DNA from: Acidovorax sp.
Lineage (GTDB): Bacteria > Pseudomonadota > Gammaproteobacteria > Burkholderiales > Burkholderiaceae_C
Direction: 5' to 3'
Length of the DNA: 5,048 nucleotides
Assembly (NCBI GenBank): GCA_011620245.1
Contig: WOZN01000272.1
Coordinates: forward strand, 1-5,048
How positions within the stretch are numbered: position 1 is the stretch's first letter; the number at the start of each line of letters is the position of its first letter. The position numbers and the translations under genes are program-made. Positions 1 through 5,048 of the stretch are shown piece by piece. A model generated the notes under the pieces. The model did no database searches. It saw only the letters and a program-made list of their open reading frames with translations, and was not told the origin of the DNA.

Positions 1-69
1 CATGACCGTGCAGATGACTCCCGACATGGCCAGCAGGTGGTGCGGCATGTGAACATGCTGCTTCTTCAC
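1..69 (-). CDS. Possible 5' end of an unidentified gene, cut by the left window edge
   Basis: On the minus strand the frame through base 1 is open and has a very high share of G/C at third codon positions from about base 69 to the edge. It reads MKKQHVHMPHHLLAMSGV and so on if it starts at the GTG at 69-67, or MPHHLLAMSGVICTVM if it starts at the ATG at 48-46. The short hydrophobic stretch LLAMSGVICTVM would fit the start of a signal or membrane segment, but only 16 to 23 residues are visible. The frame is also open further upstream (ATG at 168-166), but there the residues are Arg/Ala-rich and codon bias is lost, so I prefer a start at 69 or 48. Neither start has a good ribosome binding site; GAAGAAG lies about 12 bases before the ATG. 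I do not recognise the protein. It would follow cobA on the same strand after about 190 to 210 bases, so it may have its own promoter. Confidence 0.35.
   Translation of the reverse strand, partial: MKKQHVHMPHHLLAMSGVICTVM
42..61. repeat. Near-perfect inverted repeat at the left edge
   Basis: Bases 45-50 (GCATGT) and 53-58 (ACATGC) form a perfect inverted repeat around a 2-base centre. Pairing extends outward to 42/61 with one G-T pair, giving nine paired positions per arm. It overlaps the ATG at 48-46 of the possible minus-strand gene, so it could be an operator or a hairpin masking translation start. It does not match the FNR, NtrC or NsrR consensus sequences as I remember them. It may be chance. 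Confidence 0.4.
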
Positions 70-234
70 CAGTGACCGTGACCGTGGACGAGGCGCGCAA
101 GCCCGTGCATCTGCCCCGGCTGTTTCTGTCCGCACCGCACGAGCGGCGCCGCTGGATGCGGCCGTCATGCGCAAGAAACTGGCCGCACGCTTGGAGCAGG
201 CCCGTTCAGCGCCAATGCCCGCACCCTTTGGTTG

Positions 235-252
235 AGAACGTAAACATGTTCT
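235..252. terminator. Weak hairpin just downstream of cobA, possible terminator
   Basis: AGAAC at 235-239 pairs with GTTCT at 248-252. A G-U and a T-A pair extend the stem inward on the plus-strand transcript, leaving a 4-base loop. The 8-base palindrome AACATGTT (243-250) lies inside it. It starts 8 bases after the cobA stop codon, where a terminator would be expected. The stem is short and AT-rich. On the minus-strand transcript that reads cobA, one stem position becomes an A-C mismatch and no T-run follows. In the plus direction the only T-run is TTTT at 258-261. As a terminator for cobA it is therefore unconvincing; a protein-binding palindrome is an equal possibility. Confidence 0.25.
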
Positions 253-260
253 GAGGGTTT

Positions 261-1088
261 TCAGCCGGCGCGGCGGGTGGCGCTGGCCTGGTCGTGGCTG
301 GGCTGGGAAACCATGGCCACGCCCCGCACCACATCGCCCACCACAATCACCGAGGGGCTGGCCAGCCGATCACGCGCGATGGTGGCATGCAGCCGGCCCA
401 GCGTGGTGATGGCGTGGCGCTGCTGGGGCAGGCTGGCGTGCTCGATGATGGCCACGGGGGTGTCGGCCGGCAGGCCCGTGAGCAGCTCTTGCTCGATATG
501 CGCTGCGCCGCTCACGCCCATGTAGATCACCAGCGTGAGCCGGGCATCGCGCGCGGTGGCGGCCAGCTGGCGCCAGTCGGTGCCGGCATCGCCGGGCTTG
601 GCGTGGCCGGTGATGAAGACCACGCCGTGGGCATGCTCGCGGTGCGTGAGCGGTGCGCCCAGCGAGGTCAGGCCCGCCAGTCCCGCCGTGATGCCGTTGA
701 CCACCGTGACCGGCACGCCCGCTGCGCGCAGGTGTTCGACTTCCTCCCCGCCGCGGCCAAAGATGAATGGGTCGCCCCCTTTGAGGCGCACCACGTTTTC
801 GCCCTCGTTCACTGCCATGAGCATCAGCTTTTCGATGAAGGCCTGGGGCGTGCTCTTGCAGCCGCCGCGCTTGCCCACGTAAACGATGCGCGCCGTGGGC
901 GCGGCGTGGGCCACGATGGCGTCGCTCACCAGGTCGTCCACCAGCAGCACGGTGGCCGCCTGGATGGCCTTGAGGGCCTTGATGGTGAGCAGCTCGGGGT
1001 CGCCAGGGCCTGCGCCCACCAGCGTGCAACTGCCGCCCAGATGCGGCCTGGATTGGTGCTGGGAGTTGTGGGGTGTGAGGCGGCTCAT
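261..1088 (-). CDS. cobA: Uroporphyrinogen-III C-methyltransferase (SUMT)
   Basis: This cytoplasmic enzyme uses two S-adenosylmethionine molecules to methylate uroporphyrinogen III at C-2 and C-7, giving precorrin-2, the branch point to siroheme and cobalamin. The 275 residues are close to the usual length of a single-domain SUMT. Family motifs appear in order: VGAGPGDPELLT at 24-35, GKRGG at 72-76, VRLKGGDPFIFGRGGEE at 100-116, VVNGITAG at 129-136, PLTHR at 146-150, FITGH at 158-162, YMG at 189-191 and ASPSVIVVGDVV at 243-254. There is no NAD-dependent dehydrogenase/ferrochelatase domain, so this is not full-length CysG; another protein must finish siroheme. The ATG at 1088 overlaps the ybiB stop as ATGA, implying translational coupling; only a weak AGAG lies upstream. 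The first 20 residues are variable in character. In the nas setting its likely role is to supply siroheme for nitrite reductase. The N and A in VNGIT and GAPLTHR differ from the common VPGIT and GIPLTHR, but I believe the first is usual in Burkholderiales. Confidence 0.95.
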   Translation of the reverse strand: MSRLTPHNSQHQSRPHLGGSCTLVGAGPGDPELLTIKALKAIQAATVLLVDDLVSDAIVAHAAPTARIVYVGKRGGCKSTPQAFIEKLMLMAVNEGENVVRLKGGDPFIFGRGGEEVEHLRAAGVPVTVVNGITAGLAGLTSLGAPLTHREHAHGVVFITGHAKPGDAGTDWRQLAATARDARLTLVIYMGVSGAAHIEQELLTGLPADTPVAIIEHASLPQQRHAITTLGRLHATIARDRLASPSVIVVGDVVRGVAMVSQPSHDQASATRRAG

Positions 1089-2008
1089 GGGGATTTCTCT
1101 GAAGCGGTTTGGTCAGCCAGACGCAAGATATGTTCCACCTGCCGTTCCATGGCGGGAGGTACCGGCAATTCGCCTGCCAGCACGCGGCGCGTGTAGGCCG
1201 CGGTGGTGGCCACGTCGATTTCGGCGGGCAGGCCGGGCAGGTCGGCCACGGTGCCGGGTTGCTGCTCTTGCAGCACGCTGTGCACGCCTTGCACAAAGCC
1301 GTCGTAGCGTGGCGTGCGGCGTGGGTCGGCGGCCACCTCGCCTTCGAGTCCGCGCGACAGCAATGCGGTCATGCCCAGCATGTGAAAGGTGGCCTGCAGC
1401 ATCTCGAAGTATTCGGGGTGGGTGTAGCTGGTCACCACCACGGCGGGGCCGGCGCAGGGGTTCATGAGCTTGACGGCACTGTGCCCCGGGTTGCGCAGCC
1501 CCACCACCTCGCGCACGGCCAGCAGGCGCGCCAGACCCGCATGCAGGTGCTGTGTGTGGATATGGCGCACCTGGCCATCTGCTATTTTTTCAGGAGCTGT
1601 CAGCGCAGGCACATCCAGCGCTACAAGCACATCCGATGCCAGAACCCGGCGCGCCTCGGTGCGCATGCCATGCAGCAGCACGGGCAGCCCTTCGCGCGCC
1701 AGCAGCAGCGCCAGCAGGGGCGTGAGCACGGGCAGCTTGCGCGCGCCGTTGTAGCTGGGCAGCACGATGAGCGGCCGGTCGCTGGCGGGCAGCAGCGCCA
1801 GGCGCTGGTGCGTGGCGTCCAGAAAGCCGCACATTTCCTCGGCCGTCTCGCCCTTGATGCGCATGGCCAGGCAGAAGGCGCCGATCTCCAGGTCGGTCAC
1901 GGTGCCGTCGAGCACCTGGCCGAACAGGTCGGCCGCCTGCTCGCGGGTGAGCGGCCTGGAGCCGCGCGGGCCGCGGCCGATTTCCTTGATGTACTGGCTG
2001 ATGCCCAT
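1085..2008 (-). CDS. ybiB: YbiB-like TrpD2 family protein (anthranilate phosphoribosyltransferase fold)
   Basis: This 307-residue protein resembles Escherichia coli YbiB from end to end as I remember that sequence: IKEIGRG at 7-13, DLEIGAFCLAMRIKGE at 39-54, PSYNGARK at 84-91, LTPLLALLL at 95-103, LLHG at 111-114, GLRN at 170-173, THPEY at 196-200 and LEGEV at 221-225. The fold is that of TrpD (helical N-terminal domain, then a nucleoside-phosphorylase-like domain), but PSYNGARK stands where TrpD has its glycine-rich PRPP-binding loop, so it is unlikely to make tryptophan. YbiB has been reported to bind nucleic acids and to be SOS-linked in E. coli; its role here is unknown. I chose the ATG at 2008 because it puts IKEIGRG at the family position. 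The frame stays open upstream into nasA (to 2209), but that part reads as nasA in its own frame. No clear ribosome binding site precedes the ATG. It lies 67 bases after nasA and overlaps cobA by 4 bases, suggesting one transcript. Codons 127-143 are repeat-like DNA. Confidence 0.9.
   Translation of the reverse strand: MGISQYIKEIGRGPRGSRPLTREQAADLFGQVLDGTVTDLEIGAFCLAMRIKGETAEEMCGFLDATHQRLALLPASDRPLIVLPSYNGARKLPVLTPLLALLLAREGLPVLLHGMRTEARRVLASDVLVALDVPALTAPEKIADGQVRHIHTQHLHAGLARLLAVREVVGLRNPGHSAVKLMNPCAGPAVVVTSYTHPEYFEMLQATFHMLGMTALLSRGLEGEVAADPRRTPRYDGFVQGVHSVLQEQQPGTVADLPGLPAEIDVATTAAYTRRVLAGELPVPPAMERQVEHILRLADQTASEKSP
1581..1628. repeat. Comamonadaceae-type short repeat inside the ybiB coding sequence (probable)
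   Basis: A locally AT-rich patch begins GCTATTTTTTCAGGAGC (1581-1597). It is followed by TGTCAGCGC (1599-1607), a 10-base spacer and AGCGCTACAAGC (1618-1629). The two AGCGC/GCGCT arms with TGT/ACA flanks can form a hairpin with one bulged C. The order GCTAT..., AGC, paired AGCGC, ACAAGC resembles a short intergenic repeat that I recall as frequent in Acidovorax, Variovorax and relatives. Here it lies in frame in ybiB and encodes residues 127-143 (VLVALDVPALTAPEKIA). The protein is not longer than its homologues at this point, so the match may also be convergent or an old, adapted copy. That it is a member of the repeat family comes from memory, not from a search. Confidence 0.4.
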
Positions 2009-2075
2009 TGGGGGATATGGCTCGGTGGGTTTGTAAGGTGGACCGCTATTTTCATGCAATCCAGACAACTTCTGG
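2009..2075 (-). other. Intergenic region between nasA and ybiB
   Basis: This 67-base spacer follows the nasA TAA. It opens with a hairpin (2061-2075) and is less GC-rich than the flanking genes. It also contains GCTATTTT (2046-2053), the same octamer that begins the repeat-like patch in ybiB. I see no convincing -35/-10 pair and no purine-rich ribosome binding site before the ybiB ATG at 2008. Confidence 0.5.
2061..2075 (-). promoter_or_regulatory. Small hairpin immediately after the nasA stop codon
   Basis: CCAGA at 2061-2065 and TCTGG at 2071-2075 form a perfect 5-base stem with a 5-base loop. On the transcript it starts at the base right after the nasA TAA. No T-run follows in the direction of transcription, so it is not a standard intrinsic terminator. 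It could mark an mRNA processing or 3'-end stabilising site that lowers expression of ybiB and cobA relative to nasA, or it could be chance for so short a stem. Confidence 0.35.
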
Positions 2076-5024
2076 TTATATGGTGATCTGCACCGCTGCC
2101 GGGGATGCCAGCGGGCCGGTGGCGCGCACCATGCGCTTGAGCTCGGGCAGGCACGAGCCGCAGCTGGTGCCGCAGCGCAGTTGGCCTTGCAGTTGCGCCA
2201 GGCGGTCATCGCCGGTGCCGTGGCATTGCGCCAGCCCGGCGATGATGGCGGTGTCGGTCACGTTGAAGCAGGTGCACACCGGTTTGCCGCGCGACTGCAC
2301 GGCCACGGGCGCCTTGGCGCCGGGCACCAGCAGCAGGCGGCCGTAGGTCTGGGCGGGCAGCTCTTCCTGCAGCAGGGTCTTGAGCCAGCCCTCGGCGCTG
2401 GTGTCGCCCGCCAGCACGAAGCCTTCGAGCGTGGTGGCCTCGCCCTGGCGTGCCAGCCGTGCGGCGCGGCGCTGGCCGCGTTTCCTGTCGGCATAGCGCA
2501 GCGTGTCGGCGGTGGCCAGGCCCATCAGCATCTCGATGCGCTCCACCATGGCATCGGGCGGTGCCTCGTGGGCGGCGGCGCGCAGCAGCACACCCACGCG
2601 CTCGCGCCCGGGTTCGTTCAAGGGCATGTTGTTGCTGAAGGGCACGCAGCTCGTGAACGGGAAAAAGGGAAACTGCGCCATCAGCGCAGACAGCGCCTCG
2701 CGCGTGGCCTGGGCGCTGCTGGCGGGCAGCCAGGCCATGGCCAGCAGCGTCCAGGGCAGCTCGGCCTTGAGGATGTTCACGGCTGCGTGCTTGAGTTCGG
2801 GCTGCTTGGATGTGGGGCAATAGGCCGAGGTGGTGAGCGCATTCACACCCGCCAGCCGCTCGCCGGTGGGCGCGCAGCCGCTCAAGAACGCGCTGCCCCA
2901 GTGCATGGCCATGAAGGCCTGCGACAGGCCCAGCGTGGCATCGGCCTGCACGGGCACCACGATGGAGCCGCGCCTGCTGGTCACCTGCACCAGGTCGCCG
3001 TTCTTCAGGCCGCGCCGTTCCATGTCCTGCGGGTGCAGCTGCACGCTGGGCTCGGCCACATGGCCGAACAGGCGGCCCAGAGTGCCGGTGCGGGTCATGC
3101 CATGCCACTGGTCGCGCAGGCGGCCGGTGGTCAGGCTGAAGGGGTAGCGCGAATCGCGCTGCTCGGCCAGGGGCTGCCAGGCCGACGCGGCAAAACGGGC
3201 GCGGCCGTCGGCGGTGGGAAATATGCCGTCTTCGTACAGACGCGCTTTGCCGAGGTCGCGCCGTCCGTCCGGCAACGCGGTGGCATTGCCGTCCACAGGG
3301 CCGTTGATGGCAGCATCCGCAGGGCACGGCCATTGTTGCGGGCCCGCCGATTCGAGCATTGCCCACGACAGGCCGGTGATGTCCAGGTCGCGCCCGCGCG
3401 TGCTTTCGCGGTGTTCGTTCCAGACGGCCTCGGCGCCCTGGTCGGCGTTGCCGGTGGCATAGGGAAACAGCGTGGGCTGGCCGGGGCGCAGCCGTGCCTC
3501 CAGCTGGTGTGCAAACTGCACCGCAATGGCCCAGTCATGGCGCGCCTCGCCGGGCGCGGGCACGGCAATGCGCACGCGCGAGATGCGGCGCTCGCTGTTC
3601 GTCACGGTGCCGGTCTTTTCGCCCCAGGTGGTGGCGGGCAGCAGCAGGTCGGCATACGCACAGGTTTCCGCTGTGGCAAAGGCCTCCTGCACCACCACGA
3701 ACTCGGCGCGCTGCAGCGCGCGGCGCACGGTGGCCTGGTCGGGCATGCTTTGCGCGGGGTTGGTGCAGGCAATCCACAGCGCCTTGATTTCGCCATCGGC
3801 GGCGGCCTGGAACATCTCCACCGCCGTCTTGCCGGGCTTGCCTGGCACATCGGCCACGCCCCACAGCGCGGCCATTTCGGCGCGATGCTGCGGGTTGGCC
3901 AGATCGCGGTGGGCGCTGAGCTGATTGGCCATGCCGCCCACCTCGCGCCCGCCCATGGCATTGGGCTGGCCGGTCAGGCTCAACGGCCCCGCGCCGGGCT
4001 TGCCGATCTGGCCCGTGGCCAGGTGCAGGTTGATGAGCGCGGCGTTCTTGGCGGTGCCGCTGCTGCTCTGGTTGAGGCCCTGGCAGTACAGGCTCAAGGT
4101 GGGTTTGCGACGCTGCGGGTCGCCGCTGACTTCCGTGGCAAACCCCCGGCCATCAAGGCCAGCGAACCATTTTGCGGCCGTGGTCAGGTCGGCCACCGAG
4201 ATGCCACACACCTGGGCCACGCGCTCGGGCGTTGCTTCGCGCACCAGGGCCTTGAGTTCATCGAAGCCCGTGGTGTGTGCGGCGATGTAGGCGGCGTCGG
4301 TCCAGCCCTCCCACAGCATCAGGTGCAGCATGCCGTTGAACAGCATCACGTCGCTGCCGGGCTGGATGGGCAAAAACAGGTCGGCCATGCCAGCGGTGTC
4401 GGTGCGGCGCGGGTCGGCCACGATGACCTTCATGCCCGGGTTGGCGGCGCGCGCGTCCTCGATGCGGCGAAACAAAATGGGATGCGCCCAGGCCGTGTTG
4501 CTGCCTGCGATGAACAGGCATTGCGCGTGGTTCACGTCGTCGTAGCAGGCGGGGGGCGCGTCGGCGCCCAGCGTGGTTTTGTAGCCCGCCACGGCGCTGC
4601 TCATGCACAGGCGTGAGTTGGTGTCGATGTTGTTGGTGCCGATCAGGCCCCGGGCGAGCTTGTTGAAGACGTAGTAGTCCTCGGTGAGCAACTGGCCGCT
4701 GACATAGAAGCCGACGGCGTCGGGGCCGTGTTGCGCAATGGTGTCGGCGAATTTGTCTGCAGCCATTGCCAGCGCTGCGTCCCACGGCAGTGGTAATGCT
4801 GCTGCGTTGCGCTGCGCGCGGTGCAAGGGGTGCAGCAAGCGGGTCTGCAGCGTGATGGGGCTGGCGGCGGTGAGGTGCAGGGTGGAGCCCTTGGTGCACA
4901 GGCGGCCGAAGTTGGCGGGGTGGGTGGGGTCGCCGCGCACGCCAGTGATCTGAGGGCCGTAGCTTTCGATGATCACGCCGCAGCCTACGCCGCAGTAGGG
5001 GCAGGTGGATTGGGTTTCTTGCAT
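2076..5024 (-). CDS. nasA: Assimilatory nitrate reductase, catalytic subunit with C-terminal BFD-like 2Fe-2S domain
   Basis: NasA reduces nitrate to nitrite in the cytoplasm at a molybdenum bis-MGD centre. The 982-residue protein begins with the 4Fe-4S domain of the Nap/Nas group: Cys8, Cys11, Cys15 and Cys43, with conserved Lys45 in CTKG. NTNSRLC ends in Cys140, the expected molybdenum ligand. The molybdopterin oxidoreductase core runs to about 600, with GSNTAWAHP at 174-182, GLNQSSSGTAKN at 316-327 and TGTVTNSERR at 471-480. The dinucleotide-binding domain (about 628-755) includes LTTGRLRDQWHGMTRTG and AYCPTSKQPELK. A linker (about 756-910, with LRYADRKRGQRR and LAGDTSAEGW) leads to a BFD-like domain with CTC at 917-919 and CGSC at 955-958; Cys951 is extra. 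There is no Tat signal, which separates it from periplasmic NapA. The protein is longer than the roughly 870 residues I recall for Klebsiella NasA, mostly through the linker. Starting at the ATG at 5024 places the first cluster at the very N-terminus, as expected; no strong ribosome binding site is visible. It heads the visible set before ybiB and cobA. Confidence 0.96.
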   Translation of the reverse strand: MQETQSTCPYCGVGCGVIIESYGPQITGVRGDPTHPANFGRLCTKGSTLHLTAASPITLQTRLLHPLHRAQRNAAALPLPWDAALAMAADKFADTIAQHGPDAVGFYVSGQLLTEDYYVFNKLARGLIGTNNIDTNSRLCMSSAVAGYKTTLGADAPPACYDDVNHAQCLFIAGSNTAWAHPILFRRIEDARAANPGMKVIVADPRRTDTAGMADLFLPIQPGSDVMLFNGMLHLMLWEGWTDAAYIAAHTTGFDELKALVREATPERVAQVCGISVADLTTAAKWFAGLDGRGFATEVSGDPQRRKPTLSLYCQGLNQSSSGTAKNAALINLHLATGQIGKPGAGPLSLTGQPNAMGGREVGGMANQLSAHRDLANPQHRAEMAALWGVADVPGKPGKTAVEMFQAAADGEIKALWIACTNPAQSMPDQATVRRALQRAEFVVVQEAFATAETCAYADLLLPATTWGEKTGTVTNSERRISRVRIAVPAPGEARHDWAIAVQFAHQLEARLRPGQPTLFPYATGNADQGAEAVWNEHRESTRGRDLDITGLSWAMLESAGPQQWPCPADAAINGPVDGNATALPDGRRDLGKARLYEDGIFPTADGRARFAASAWQPLAEQRDSRYPFSLTTGRLRDQWHGMTRTGTLGRLFGHVAEPSVQLHPQDMERRGLKNGDLVQVTSRRGSIVVPVQADATLGLSQAFMAMHWGSAFLSGCAPTGERLAGVNALTTSAYCPTSKQPELKHAAVNILKAELPWTLLAMAWLPASSAQATREALSALMAQFPFFPFTSCVPFSNNMPLNEPGRERVGVLLRAAAHEAPPDAMVERIEMLMGLATADTLRYADRKRGQRRAARLARQGEATTLEGFVLAGDTSAEGWLKTLLQEELPAQTYGRLLLVPGAKAPVAVQSRGKPVCTCFNVTDTAIIAGLAQCHGTGDDRLAQLQGQLRCGTSCGSCLPELKRMVRATGPLASPAAVQITI

Positions 5025-5048
5025 GGCGTGGGTTTATGGTGTTTTTCG

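Noticed and set aside
221..234. GCACC-CTTT-GGT as an NtrC site
   Set aside because: The NtrC consensus as I remember it is TGCACC-N5-GGTGCA. The spacing is short by one and the outer bases do not match, and it lies downstream of cobA.
72..254. 60-codon plus-strand frame as a real small gene
   Set aside because: The coding bias fades after about base 150, the start is a GTG within a GTGACC tandem repeat without a ribosome binding site, and the product resembles nothing I know.
294..1196. 300-codon plus-strand open frame opposite cobA
   Set aside because: The minus strand here encodes an intact SUMT with all its motifs. The plus frame has low-complexity His/Gly/Arg/Ala content typical of a shadow.
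2009..2209. Longer ybiB start upstream of 2008, inside nasA
   Set aside because: The extra 67 residues come from nasA read in a shifted frame and from the gap. Family homology begins at the ATG at 2008.
2181..4616. Very long plus-strand open frame (811 codons) opposite nasA
   Set aside because: It lies fully antisense to a well-recognised nasA and is rich in Gly, Ala, His and Gln with no family motifs. Long antisense frames are expected opposite GC-rich genes with few stops.
5034..5048. Possible last codons of an upstream gene (RKTP then TAA) nine bases before nasA
   Set aside because: Only five codons are visible and all three frames are open this close to the edge. A nirD end here would make sense but cannot be supported.

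Overview
The window looks like chromosomal DNA from a GC-rich betaproteobacterium, most likely of the family Comamonadaceae (Acidovorax-like). The reasons are the strong G/C bias at third codon positions, the protein flavour of all three recognised genes, and a repeat-like stretch of a type I associate with Comamonadaceae. No database search was possible, so the family is inferred from remembered sequence patterns.

Layout: nearly all of the window is one minus-strand gene set, read from right to left. It holds nasA (5024 to 2076, assimilatory nitrate reductase with a fused C-terminal BFD-like 2Fe-2S domain), a 67-base gap with a small hairpin, ybiB (2008 to 1085, a TrpD2/anthranilate-phosphoribosyltransferase-like protein) and cobA (1088 to 261, uroporphyrinogen-III C-methyltransferase). 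The ybiB stop and cobA start overlap as ATGA. The left 260 bases are poorly resolved. They may hold the 5' end of another minus-strand gene that runs off the window, and they carry small inverted repeats.

Function: NasA reduces nitrate to nitrite in the cytoplasm. CobA methylates uroporphyrinogen III on the way to siroheme, the cofactor of the assimilatory nitrite reductase NirB/NirD, which would then take nitrite to ammonium. The nitrite reductase genes are not in this window but are expected upstream, beyond the right edge. YbiB is the least understood member. Its family is described as nucleic-acid binding rather than metabolic, so its place between the reductase and the cofactor gene is the most interesting functional question here.

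I found no CRISPR array, tRNA, rRNA, transposase or phage gene, and no convincing undescribed system. The observations most worth following are the repeat-like DNA inside the ybiB coding sequence, the ybiB-cobA coupling, the unassigned linker in NasA and the unresolved left edge.
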